From Marinomonas sp. KMM3893 (GTDB taxonomy: Bacteria; Pseudomonadota; Gammaproteobacteria; Pseudomonadales; Marinomonadaceae): a DNA stretch of 64,000 nucleotides. The notes below the pieces were generated by a model. That model ran no database searches, was not told the origin of the DNA, and saw nothing but the letters and a program-made list of their open reading frames with translations. Positions 36,323-45,050 of this stretch are shown in pieces. Position 1 is the stretch's first letter; every line of letters starts with the position of its first letter. The position numbers and the translations under genes are program-made. The stretch is from contig NZ_SJSC01000006.1 in the NCBI RefSeq assembly GCF_004352855.1, forward strand, positions 62,001 to 126,000. The letters are read 5' to 3'.

Positions 36323-37153
36323 TTAGTTTGACGTGATGTCGTATTTGCCATTGGTGCGAATATAGATAGTCGCACCAGTACTTGAAACAGAAATACCATG
36401 TTCAAATTTCCCTGTTGAACCAAAGTAACTGCCTGGCGCCAGTTCTTTCTTTTGTTTTGTTTCTGCCGATTGGTAGCTCACGTCACCCTTGATCACAACC
36501 GCACGAAACTCTTTTGCATTAACGTCAATTTTGCCTTGATAGCCAGCGGGTAATTTCACCATAGAGCCACCTAGCTTGCCGACTTTATTACTGCCCCACA
36601 AAGAGCTTATTTCTACATTTTTACCGTGGATTGATTTAACGTCAGATTTATCCAGCCAAACAATGTTTGATTCCGCTAGGTTCAATGGTTTTTCACCGTT
36701 ATCGAAATGCTCATCAGCAGGCTGTACCAGGTAAGGACCTCTGTCGATCTCTAAATAGATCATGTTATCTTGGCCTTCTGCCGCTGTAACATGTGTCTCA
36801 CCGGCTGGCTGAGTCCAAAACGACCCTGCTGGCATCCACATCTCTTCCGCTTTTGGGTCATCGTTATGCATTAAACCCTCAATAACAATCGCACGGTAAG
36901 TAATGTTATGAATGTGCGGTGGCGAGGTAAAACCTTTTTGAAACTTCACTAACATACCCGTTTCCATATCTTTGGTACGATCTCCCCAAAGGTCGGTTGC
37001 GCCTGGGCTTTGATCACCACGTAATGGGTTTAAATAGCCCCAATTAACCTCATTGGCAGTAACCAATTGAGAATGTGATGGTATCTCATCAGCGTAGGCG
37101 GAAGAAAAAATGCCCATTAGAGCAAGGGTTAATGTGGCTTTAACTAATTTCAT
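36323..37153 (-). CDS. Exported cupin protein, DUF4437 family
   Basis: 276 residues with a signal peptide ending AYA (about residue 21). Two cupin-like modules: the first around 65-125 (GMLVKFQKGFTSPPHIHNITYRAIVIEG, metal-type His pair HIH), the second around 185-270. This matches the DUF4437 bicupin family of unknown function. The start at 37153 (MKLVKATLTL) gives a clean signal peptide; the frame continues to 37192. It is on the same strand as the TetR gene further upstream but separated by about 195 bp, so linkage is uncertain. Confidence 0.8.
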   Translation of the reverse strand: MKLVKATLTLALMGIFSSAYADEIPSHSQLVTANEVNWGYLNPLRGDQSPGATDLWGDRTKDMETGMLVKFQKGFTSPPHIHNITYRAIVIEGLMHNDDPKAEEMWMPAGSFWTQPAGETHVTAAEGQDNMIYLEIDRGPYLVQPADEHFDNGEKPLNLAESNIVWLDKSDVKSIHGKNVEISSLWGSNKVGKLGGSMVKLPAGYQGKIDVNAKEFRAVVIKGDVSYQSAETKQKKELAPGSYFGSTGKFEHGISVSSTGATIYIRTNGKYDITSN

Positions 37154-37347
37154 AAAGGGTAACTCTCTGTTAAGTAATTTAAACACGACCATCTTAGCCT
37201 TTTGATTAATTTGAAAAAGATGGCAAACAGAGAAAGATTGTTAAGCGTTTTTTGATAATACGCTGGGAACTTTTTGAAAAAAGTACCTTCTTGTTCCTAA
37301 TGGTTAAGGTTTAGCCAAAAAAGTGCTGGAACAAGCGACCACAAAGA

Positions 37348-37968
37348 CTATTTACGAAACGCCGCAAGACCAAGCTCGATGACCTGCTTTAACACTTGGA
37401 TAGTCTGACGATTTTTTGCCATTACCCCTAGTCCATATTGCATAGTTTGGATGTAGTTCGCGTAGGATTGAGGCGACATTTTATTTTCTAAGTTGCCATT
37501 GGCAATCTCTGCTTCAAAAAACTGCGCTAGCATCTTGATACTGTTTCGATTAAGAGATTCCACCGCTGCAATGGCTTCTTCTGGCAAGCTTCCTTCGTTC
37601 ACTTCACAGGTACTATTAGTTATAAAGCACCCTGCTGGGCATCTTGTGTCAGTAATTCTATCGGCGATATTAAATAAATAAGGTTGTAACTTTTCAGCAG
37701 TATTTTGGGCTGATGCATTGAGCAAACGTTGTCGGTTAGGTTGTCCATATAGGCGGGCATAATGATTCACCGTCTCAATAAATAGTGATTCTTTGTTTTT
37801 AAAGGTGCCATAGAGACTGGACTTATTGATCCCCATTGCTTCTGTTAAATCACTGAGTGAGGTGCCATGAAAACCTTGCCGCCAAAACGTATACATTGCT
37901 GCTTCGACCGCATGTTCTAGGTCAAAGCCCCGATTTCTTCCTACACTCATTTTTACCTCAGTTGTCAT
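37348..37968 (-). CDS. TetR family regulator
   Basis: 206 residues. N-terminal HTH: RNRGFDLEHAVEAAMYTFWRQGFHGTSLSDLTEAMGINKSSLYGTFKNKESLF, typical TetR/AcrR of the NemR/YcdC-like branch. The C-terminal part contains CPAGCFITNSTCEV, two Cys that could sense electrophiles, as in related regulators. It is divergent from the pair of exported proteins at 38140-40529 and has a matching dyad in between. Confidence 0.88.
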   Translation of the reverse strand: MTTEVKMSVGRNRGFDLEHAVEAAMYTFWRQGFHGTSLSDLTEAMGINKSSLYGTFKNKESLFIETVNHYARLYGQPNRQRLLNASAQNTAEKLQPYLFNIADRITDTRCPAGCFITNSTCEVNEGSLPEEAIAAVESLNRNSIKMLAQFFEAEIANGNLENKMSPQSYANYIQTMQYGLGVMAKNRQTIQVLKQVIELGLAAFRK

Positions 37969-38014
37969 TTTACAATCTTGACATTTTGAAACGCTCAGTA
38001 CAGAATGTCAATTA

Positions 38015-38030
38015 TGAACCGATCAGTCCA
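38015..38030. promoter_or_regulatory. Candidate TetR operator
   Basis: TGAACCGATCAGTCCA: an imperfect 16-bp dyad of form TGRACYGATCRGTYCA, close to the TAGACC-N4-GGTCTA type bound by related TetR regulators. It lies between the divergent TetR and exported-protein genes, 47 bp from the TetR start. Confidence 0.6.
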
Positions 38031-38139
38031 GAATAGACAGTTATTTACTCCCACGACTAAATTACTCAGTAACGACTTAGAAATAGATTACTAGGCGCAG
38101 ATTCACTTACTTATTACATACACTTAAAAGGGTTTCACT

Positions 38140-39381
38140 ATGGATTTTCGAAAAACACTTCCACTGACGCTTGCACTGTTAGGTGCTGTCGGTAGCTCAG
38201 CAAGTATAGGCAAGGCATTGGACTTAAAATTTGCAGGCGCTCTGGAATTTTCAGACCAAGGGACTCTCTTTGTCGGCGACAATATTAATGGTGCCATTTA
38301 TGCTTTTGAAATAAACAATAAAACCGCCGTCAACGATGTGCATCCAATCAAAATTGATGATATCGACGTGCGCATTGCCAACTTGTTAGGTGTTGGTAAA
38401 AACGCCATTGAAATAAACGACATGGCCGTGCACCCAGTGACACATGATGTGTATATATCTGTGTCTCGTATTGGCAACCAAATTGCCAAACCTGCGATTA
38501 TTAAAGTGGCACAAGACGACAGCATTCAATTAGTAGATCTGAACAAGCTAAAGTTTTCAGAACAGAAACTTGCCAATTACCCAGATCAAACAACCAACTT
38601 TCAAGTGCGCGGCCTAATGGGAATGCCACCAACAGCAAAAGACATTGCTAAAGGGGATGTAAAACTAAGTTCGCTGGCAATTATGGACATCTTGTACCAT
38701 GACCATCAGCTATATGTGTCCGGTGTTGCTTATGACAACTTCTTGTCGACACTGCGCAAAATGCCATATCCATTCACCGGCACGCAAAACACCACAAGCG
38801 TTGAAATGTATCATATTGCCCACGATCAATATGAAACTCGCGCTCCGATACGCTCTATGTCTATCCAAAAAGTAGATGGTGTCGACCAAATGGTAGCGGC
38901 CTATACCTGTAGCCCAATCGTATTAATTCCTTTAACAGACATTAAAGACGGTGCCAAAATCGCGGCGCACACCATTGGTGATATGGGGAACGGTCAACCT
39001 ATCGACATGATTCCATACACCTTCAAAGGAAAAAAGATGCTGTTTGTGACCAATAACAGCCGCTCTCCTCAAGTTATCCCAGTCGATGGTTTGAATAATG
39101 CTCGTACCGTCACAGACAAAGACTTTGCTCGCGGACCTAAAATGGATCTGGGGCCTGTGTTACCTTACGGACCAGTCGGTGAAATGGTGATGTTTGAAGG
39201 GGTATCCATGCACATGGACTTGTTAAGTGACAAGTACTTCGTTTCTATTACTCGCGATACGCAAACAGGCGGTTTAAACTTGGATTCAAACCCAACCTTC
39301 TTCCCAAATCGCGTGCACAACCTAGTCGCCGAATACGATTTCCCTCAGTATCAGCAAGAGCACAAAAAACAGGCTGAATAA
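38140..39381 (+). CDS. Exported protein of unknown function (beta-propeller-like)
   Basis: 413 residues, not recognised. A signal peptide is likely (TLPLTLALLGAVGSSASIGKA, to about residue 28). The rest is rich in short beta strands with repeats of the kind LKFAGALEFSDQGTLFVGDNINGAIYAFEI, INDMAVHPVTHDVYISVSR, and PYTFKGKKMLFVTNNSRSPQVIPVDG, which resemble blades of a propeller. No catalytic motif was seen. It starts a two-gene unit with the exported protein next, 2 bp away, under the divergent TetR gene. Confidence 0.7.
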   Translation: MDFRKTLPLTLALLGAVGSSASIGKALDLKFAGALEFSDQGTLFVGDNINGAIYAFEINNKTAVNDVHPIKIDDIDVRIANLLGVGKNAIEINDMAVHPVTHDVYISVSRIGNQIAKPAIIKVAQDDSIQLVDLNKLKFSEQKLANYPDQTTNFQVRGLMGMPPTAKDIAKGDVKLSSLAIMDILYHDHQLYVSGVAYDNFLSTLRKMPYPFTGTQNTTSVEMYHIAHDQYETRAPIRSMSIQKVDGVDQMVAAYTCSPIVLIPLTDIKDGAKIAAHTIGDMGNGQPIDMIPYTFKGKKMLFVTNNSRSPQVIPVDGLNNARTVTDKDFARGPKMDLGPVLPYGPVGEMVMFEGVSMHMDLLSDKYFVSITRDTQTGGLNLDSNPTFFPNRVHNLVAEYDFPQYQQEHKKQAE

Positions 39382-39383
39382 TA

Positions 39384-40529
39384 ATGACCTACGCTAGATC
39401 AACTAGCATGGTGGGCATGGCTAACGCCATGTCTACTCTGCTTTTCATCCTAATACTATCTGTGGTTGCCCCCCTCGCAGAGGCTCAAAAAGGTTCAGTA
39501 AGCTTACCGACAACAGAAAGCCAAACGCTTTCTATTGCCTTAAATCGTCTACCCAAAGATGCAATAAGCGGTGATATTGCAGACTATTTGAGTGTGTTTG
39601 TTGGTACCAAAGATACTTGTTGTGAGCAATCAAACCCAATTGCAGGTCGCTATCACCATGATGATACGCGAGCCTATTTCACGCCCTATTTTGAGTTTGT
39701 TAGAGGCCAATCGTACGTCGTAGAGACGAAAGAAATAACCTCAGAGCAAGGGTTACAGGCTCATTTATATGAGTTCAAACTTACTGCAGCCGTTCCTAAA
39801 ACGGCAAAAGTAACGCAAATCCAGCCCAGTTCCTCTCGAATCCCTGAAAACACCCTACGCTTTTATCTGTATTTTACTCAGGCGATGAAACCCAATGTGG
39901 CATTTAACTATATTAAATTAGTGAATGCTGCAGGCGAAGAAGACAACGCCGCTTTTATGAAGTTTAAGCAAGAGCTTTGGAGCGCGGATAGAAAACGATT
40001 AACCCTATTAATGGATCCAGGTAGGATCAAGCGCGGCGTTGAGACTAACCTCGAGTTAGGCCCAGCTTTAGAGTCGGGAAAAAAATATAAAATTGTCGTG
40101 AAAGCGGGCTGGCCGACGGCGAGTGGTAACCAAACTTTGCTTGGTTTTTCTCACTCTTATCAGATATCCAATGCTTTAAGAACACTACCAGATGTGAAAA
40201 AGTGGACGATTACTGCTCCCAAAAGAGGCTCCTTACAGCCACTTCGCATTCAGCTGGATCGTTTGTTCGATTACCAATTATTGCACTCCAAAATAGCCTT
40301 ATATACACCCGATGGGGATAAGATTTCAGGTCAAATTGACCTTGATGAAGAGCATCAAACATGGCAATTCACACCTGAAAGACAGTGGCATACAAAACAA
40401 GTTATGTTGTCAGTGGATGCAAAACTTGAAGATGTGGCTGGTAATAATTTCAAGGATGTCATGGATCATCCAGTGGGCGATAAAATCCATCAGATTGATT
40501 CCATTGAGCGTTCCATCTTACTTAAATGA
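39384..40529 (+). CDS. Exported protein with Ig-like repeats, function unknown
   Basis: 381 residues, not recognised as a named family. A hydrophobic signal at about 11-32 (MSTLLFILILSVVAPLAEAQ) is followed by a first domain (about 40-140) with a vicinal Cys pair (KDTCCEQSN), then segments resembling bacterial Ig-like (SbsA/Big_5) domains at about 145-270 (IPENTLRFYLYFTQAMKPN) and about 275-370 (KYWTIT-like KKWTITAPKRGSLQPLRIQL). It is coupled to the preceding propeller-like gene with a 2-bp gap. The pair probably works together outside the cytoplasm. Confidence 0.68.
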   Translation: MTYARSTSMVGMANAMSTLLFILILSVVAPLAEAQKGSVSLPTTESQTLSIALNRLPKDAISGDIADYLSVFVGTKDTCCEQSNPIAGRYHHDDTRAYFTPYFEFVRGQSYVVETKEITSEQGLQAHLYEFKLTAAVPKTAKVTQIQPSSSRIPENTLRFYLYFTQAMKPNVAFNYIKLVNAAGEEDNAAFMKFKQELWSADRKRLTLLMDPGRIKRGVETNLELGPALESGKKYKIVVKAGWPTASGNQTLLGFSHSYQISNALRTLPDVKKWTITAPKRGSLQPLRIQLDRLFDYQLLHSKIALYTPDGDKISGQIDLDEEHQTWQFTPERQWHTKQVMLSVDAKLEDVAGNNFKDVMDHPVGDKIHQIDSIERSILLK

Positions 40530-40550
40530 CTAAATAGCCCTTAACAAAAT

Positions 40551-40625
40551 AACACCCTCACCCATCAAGAATGTCCATATTTGGGTAATTAGATTGGAGA
40601 ATCAGATTGGTGAGAGTGTTTTTTC
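40551..40625. terminator. Probable terminator between the exported-protein operon and sulP
   Basis: Stem AACACCCTCACC / GGTGAGAGTGTT (one mismatch) followed by a T-run, but with a long loop of about 46 nt. Confidence 0.5.
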
Positions 40626-40696
40626 CTGTAGTACTCGTTAGTAAATACGTCTCGGTCTAAATAACGCTGTGTGTGTTAAGGCACAGCGCTTGTTAC

Positions 40697-42487
40697 TTAA
40701 GTTGCAGACTGTGCCAGAGGAGTATGCAGGCCTTCCACAATATTAACCTCTACCAAGTCTCCTGCTTTTTGCAACAACTTCGCCGATTCAGGGCTCAAAT
40801 GACGCAAATACAAGGTTTTATTCAAGGCTTTGTAGCGTTCACCAAGACCATGCACCGCTTCAATACCTGATTGGTCACAAATACGTGCGTGGTTAAAATC
40901 AATATAGGTCTTAACTGGGTCTTGATGTGGATTAAAGCCTTCTTTAAATGACGTGATTGAACCAAAAAACAAGTTGCCCTTTAGATGATAAATCTTTGCG
41001 TCCGCTTCTTCCTCACTGGTTACTCGGATTTCTTTAGCGGAGTTCCAAGCGTACACCAATGCAGATATCACAATACCTATGCCCACTGCCACAGCAAGAT
41101 CAAGTACAACTGTCACCGCTGAAACCACCACAATAATGAAAATTTCAGACTTAGGCACTCGTCCAAACAAACGTAAAGATGACCATTCAAATGTCGCAAT
41201 CACCACCATGAACATGACGCCTATCAAGGAGGCCACTGGAATCATCTCGATCAAACCTGGGAAGAACAAAATAAAAATCAGCATAAAAATAGCCGTCGCG
41301 ATACCTGAAGCACGACCACGGCCGCCAGAGTTTAGGCATACCATACTCTGGCCAATCATGGCACAACCACACATACCACCAAAAAGACCACTCAAAATAT
41401 TACCCGATCCTTGTGCTATGGATTCACGATTGCCATGACCACGGGTTTGCGTGATCTCATCGATCAATGACAAAGTCATTAGCGTTTCTATTAAGCCCAC
41501 TGAGGATAAAATAAGGGCTAATAAAAACACCGTCACTAAAGCATTTCGAGTGTTGGAGTCGGTTAAATCCCAACTAATATCAGGCAAATGCAAGCTTGGT
41601 AGTGTGCCTTTTAAGCTACCATCCAGCGGGTCAACGTCTGTCTTTTCGCCGTCACGAACCATACGCTCTTGATCTGCTGCCCATTTGGCCTTGATCTCAG
41701 ACATTGTCGGTCGGTCCGCTGCCGTCGCCTGTGCTAACTGAGCATAGTCACCGTAAGGAGCTTGGTCTTTAATAGCATCAAAACGCTCATTGATTATCTC
41801 CTTCTCAGTCATGGATACTCGCTGATCCAATACCACTTGGCTAACCAACTTGGACTCTAGCGGTGTAAAGGTCACTAACAAGGTACACACGGCAATGGCT
41901 GCCAAAGGGGCTGGTATCGCTTTAGTGAAACGCGGCAAGAAATACACAATGGCCATAGTGAGTGCAATAAGCCCCATCATGGTTAACATTGCAGGGCTGG
42001 TAAGTTGCATCCAATCCCCAGCATAGGTAAACATATCGTGCGTTTGGTCATAAACGACATGGGTGTTTTCTTTGAACTGGCCAAATTGAGCCATGCCGAT
42101 CACAATCGCCAAGCCATTAACGAACCCGAGCATCACAGGATGCGGCAATAAACGGATAAACTTACCCATTTTTAAGGCCCCAAACACCACTTGCAGAATA
42201 CCGGTTAACACCACAGCGGCTAATAAATATTCCAGACCAAACATAATGATAAAGGCGGTGGTCACGACAGCCATAGAGCCTGCCGCTCCTGAGATCATGC
42301 CTGGTCGCCCACCAAAAACAGCGGTGATAAAGCCAATAAAAAACGAACCATATAACCCCATCATAGGGTCAATACCAGCAACAAAGGTAAAGGCAACGGC
42401 TTCTGGAATGAGCGTGAGCACAGCGGTTAAGCCCGCTAGCACATCATTTTTCAAATTGGCACGCCGCCTAGTAATTAAATCAAACAT
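40697..42487 (-). CDS. SulP family anion transporter with STAS domain
   Basis: 596 residues. SulP core with about 10-14 membrane segments: LKNDVLAGLTAVLTLIPEAVAFTFVAGIDPMMGLYGSF, GRPGMISGAAGSMAVV, VMLGFVNGLAIVIGMAQF, and GGMCGCAMIGQSMVCLNSGGRGRASGIATA. A soluble segment of about 75 residues interrupts the middle (about 215-300). A C-terminal STAS domain (about 485-585) has KTYIDFNHARICDQSGIEAV. Some marine members (BicA) carry bicarbonate rather than sulfate, and the substrate cannot be told. The start at 42487 is supported by GAGGAAA. Confidence 0.88.
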   Translation of the reverse strand: MFDLITRRRANLKNDVLAGLTAVLTLIPEAVAFTFVAGIDPMMGLYGSFFIGFITAVFGGRPGMISGAAGSMAVVTTAFIIMFGLEYLLAAVVLTGILQVVFGALKMGKFIRLLPHPVMLGFVNGLAIVIGMAQFGQFKENTHVVYDQTHDMFTYAGDWMQLTSPAMLTMMGLIALTMAIVYFLPRFTKAIPAPLAAIAVCTLLVTFTPLESKLVSQVVLDQRVSMTEKEIINERFDAIKDQAPYGDYAQLAQATAADRPTMSEIKAKWAADQERMVRDGEKTDVDPLDGSLKGTLPSLHLPDISWDLTDSNTRNALVTVFLLALILSSVGLIETLMTLSLIDEITQTRGHGNRESIAQGSGNILSGLFGGMCGCAMIGQSMVCLNSGGRGRASGIATAIFMLIFILFFPGLIEMIPVASLIGVMFMVVIATFEWSSLRLFGRVPKSEIFIIVVVSAVTVVLDLAVAVGIGIVISALVYAWNSAKEIRVTSEEEADAKIYHLKGNLFFGSITSFKEGFNPHQDPVKTYIDFNHARICDQSGIEAVHGLGERYKALNKTLYLRHLSPESAKLLQKAGDLVEVNIVEGLHTPLAQSAT

Positions 42488-42888
42488 AGATTTCCTCAAT
42501 GAACACGAACCCACAATAAAAGGCACAACACGCCTATTTTGGTGTACGAGTTAAAAAATAAGAATAAATGACCTGTGAGTGACAGGTATTAAGAGATAAG
42601 CCGGTTGATTGCATTGCTTTAAGTAACTTAAGCCATTGCAGCGAAAGAAGAACAAGACAAATTAAAACCGCTTAAAATGAGAGAGTGTGCTTTTACGCGG
42701 CGCATTTTAAGGGGATTTTGCGAAGGAAATTAGCCAATGGATAGGTAAAACACTTTATATTTTTTATTAACAATAAAGCCTTTACAGCCATATTTATGAG
42801 AATTTAAAAGTAACTATATAGTCGCTCGAGTGGGCGCAAAATGTTTAGCGCTTCCCATGAAGCGCAAAACATTATTAGGATATTGCTA
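42488..42888. other. Intergenic region between sulP and the truncated SDR
   Basis: No credible gene. A small hairpin (ACCTGT / ACAGGT, 42571-42587) lies near the sulP promoter side, and a terminator at 42837-42877 serves the SDR remnant. Confidence 0.6.
42837..42877 (-). terminator. Terminator of the truncated SDR gene
   Basis: Stem AATGTTTAGCGCTTC / GAAGCGCAAAACATT with one mismatch and a 4-nt loop, with A-rich tails; located just past the SDR stop on the minus strand. Confidence 0.75.
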
Positions 42889-43359
42889 TTATGCTGGCTG
42901 GCGCGTTGCACAGATCACGATTTCGCGGATACAAACGCCTTGTGGCTGCTGGTAAGCGTATTCCACTGAACGGGCCACATCATCCGCTGCCAATGCACCA
43001 CCCATACCGTCTTTCCAGTCTTCATAACCATTAATAATCTCATCTGAACTGGTATGGGAAAGTAATTCTGTTTCTACTGCGCCTGAGGCAATCGTCGTTA
43101 CTCGAACATTGGCGCTCGCCACTTCTTCTCGAACGTTTTCTGAAACCGCATGCACTGCAAATTTCGTCCCGCAATAAGCCGCATGGCTAGGAAAGGTTTT
43201 ACGGCCCGCAATAGAGCTAATGTTAATAATAGTCCCTGTGTTACGGGCTTTCATTGGTGCTAATACGGCTTGCATGCCATTCATCAAACCAATGACATTT
43301 ACATCGAACATGGTTTTCCATTCTGCTGGGTCTTGCATGTCCAACTCACTTAATCTCAT
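42889..43359 (-). pseudogene. N-terminally truncated SDR (remnant)
   Basis: 156 residues matching only the C-terminal two-thirds of a classical SDR of the YdfG/clavulanate-dehydrogenase type. Present: FDVNVIGLMNGMQAVLAPM, IINISSIAGRKTFPSHAAYCGTKFAVHAVSENVREE (catalytic Ser, Tyr and Lys), VRVTTIASGAVETEL, and an intact C-terminus. Missing: the TGxxxGIG cofactor loop and the NNAG region, about 85 residues. An in-frame TGA lies two codons before the ATG, and the upstream 60 bp has no trace of the lost part. It cannot bind NAD(P) normally, so it is treated as a broken gene, although its terminator is intact. Confidence 0.82.
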
Positions 43360-43566
43360 TGATCATGCATGGCTCCAAAATATCTCGGCCTATTTAGACC
43401 ATCCATAACGCTCTTTTATTACTCAAAACAATCCATAAACACACTGAAATTATATTACAAAAATTAAAACTGTTTTGCTAACAGCCTCGTTTATTAACAA
43501 TAAGAAAAGGAATAAATTAACTCTATTACGACGCTAACCCGCATTTAATTAGAGGAGTGTTACAAG

Positions 43567-44478
43567 ATGTCTTTAAATTCATTACAGCAAGCACGGGAAT
43601 TACAACTCCCAACTCGAGAAGCAATGTTGCAGCGCTCACCCTCTGCACAAATGTTTTGGGATAAAAATAGACAATTACTTAAAAAAGCATGGCAAGAATG
43701 GGAAACAAGCGAGCAAGATCGCCTTTTGCCGATTGATGATTCTCTTATTGATAGCACGCTGCGAGATGCTGTCACAGAGTCTTGGAAAGACCCATTACAA
43801 GAAACAAAAGTTGCTAACTTGATGCATGAAATTGCACCCGATGTGTTTGAATTTCAACTGTTTGACCCAAAGCGTCTTGCGGACTTACGCCACTACCTTG
43901 ACGCCGTAGCGGACGCAGAGATTCCACTGCGACCACCCTATGGCATCGTCTTAAACCGTGGCGGAGCAATGTTGGATGCCCGTTCTGAAGGCTATCTGGC
44001 GGCACCAAAATTTCAAGATTTGTATCAAGAATTACTGGATAAATACATGCGCCCAATCGCACGCTTATTGTTCCCTGAAACCATGGGCTATGACGGGCAA
44101 ACGTTTGGTTTCTCGATTCAATATCGTGCCGATACCGACACCTCATTGCGCCTGCACACGGATGCATCAACCGTCACATTAAATGTAAACCTTAATCTAC
44201 CAGGGGAAGCATTTACTGGCTCTGAAGTGGACTTTTATGACTCCATGACAGGCAAAATGAATCGCTATGTATTCGCACCAGGTGTAGCGGTTATCCACCG
44301 TGGTAACGTGGCACATGCTGCGCACCCTATCACCTCAGGTAAGCGTACAAACTTTGTTTTGTGGCTTTATGGTAAGCATGGTCAAACCCCATCTCATCAT
44401 GCCCCACAACAGTTGACCGACCCACAAGTGCGTTGGACAACACCGGACCAAACACCTGACAGCATGGCGCCTTTCTAA
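43567..44478 (+). CDS. 2OG-Fe(II) oxygenase (prolyl-hydroxylase-like fold)
   Basis: 303 residues. The facial triad and 2-oxoglutarate Arg are visible: HTD at 197-199 in LRLHTDASTVTLN, distal His 250 in HRGNVAHAAHPITSGKRTNFVLWLYG, and Arg 260. The 2-His-1-Asp and HxxxP-TSGKR pattern is that of prolyl-4-hydroxylase-like enzymes. The helical N-terminal 100 residues are extra. Target not known; such enzymes hydroxylate proteins or small molecules. GAGGAG precedes the ATG. It is divergent from the truncated SDR. Confidence 0.82.
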   Translation: MSLNSLQQARELQLPTREAMLQRSPSAQMFWDKNRQLLKKAWQEWETSEQDRLLPIDDSLIDSTLRDAVTESWKDPLQETKVANLMHEIAPDVFEFQLFDPKRLADLRHYLDAVADAEIPLRPPYGIVLNRGGAMLDARSEGYLAAPKFQDLYQELLDKYMRPIARLLFPETMGYDGQTFGFSIQYRADTDTSLRLHTDASTVTLNVNLNLPGEAFTGSEVDFYDSMTGKMNRYVFAPGVAVIHRGNVAHAAHPITSGKRTNFVLWLYGKHGQTPSHHAPQQLTDPQVRWTTPDQTPDSMAPF

Positions 44479-44496
44479 GGCGTCATTACAAGGCGC

Positions 44497-44742
44497 TTAA
44501 CAAGACACCCACGCTAAGAAGTCCGCTGTTACGCTTCTTACGGTACAAACCTCAGTCATAAAAGGTCGTTCTAACCCTGTTAGTACGGCCTCTTTTTTGC
44601 CTGTAAACACACCCATTTTCAGCACACACGATAAGCTAGTTTAACAAGACACCCATATTAAGAACCTTGTATTAACGAGCTTTTGTACCGCTACGCATAA
44701 CACACTATTCACTAAGAATTTAACCAGACACCCATGCTAACG
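44497..44742. repeat. Three dispersed 24-nt direct repeats
   Basis: Copies at 44497-44520 (TTAACAAGACACCCACGCTA then AGAA), 44641-44664 (TTAACAAGACACCCATATTA then AGAA) and 44720-44742 (TTAACCAGACACCCATGCTA then ACG). All share TTAAC-AGACACCCA. Start-to-start spacings are 144 and 79 bp, so this is not a regular array. Confidence 0.8.
44560..44598 (+). terminator. Probable terminator of the 2OG oxygenase gene
   Basis: Stem AAAGGTCGTTCTAAC / GTTAGTACGGCCTCTTT with mismatches, loop CCT, then six T. It lies about 80 bp past the stop. Confidence 0.6.
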
Positions 44743-45050
44743 GTGCGTTCGAAGAGATACATCGCTGCATTATAAAATCACTAAGAATGGACATGAGAAT
44801 AACAAAAGAAACAAGTCAGACACTGAGCGTTTGGGATAAGTACAACGGAATAACCATCGCAGTGAACGCATTTAACCTGAGTATTATCAACTGAAGATAG
44901 CGCCACCAGCTATGCAGTGATGGCCTAGTGTTGTTGGCTTTCTTCTTTTACCTTTGAGAGTTTGTCTTAGGCGATTTTTGGCTACTTGTTCTAAGTCAGG
45001 CATGCTTTTTGGTATACAAAAAGCATTGCTTATCGATTCAACACTTATCA

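Larger units (their letters stand above)
44479..45050. other. Non-coding spacer of about 570 bp with three 24-nt repeats
   Basis: No supported gene. It holds a terminator for the oxygenase (44560-44598) and three copies of a sequence of form TTAACAAGACACCCATRTTAAGAA (see repeat entry). The rest is unremarkable AT-rich sequence. Small transcripts are possible but not shown. Confidence 0.6.

Noticed and set aside
44497..44742. CRISPR-like appearance of the 24-nt repeats
   Set aside because: Only three imperfect copies with unequal spacing (144 and 79 bp), no cas genes and no regular spacers.
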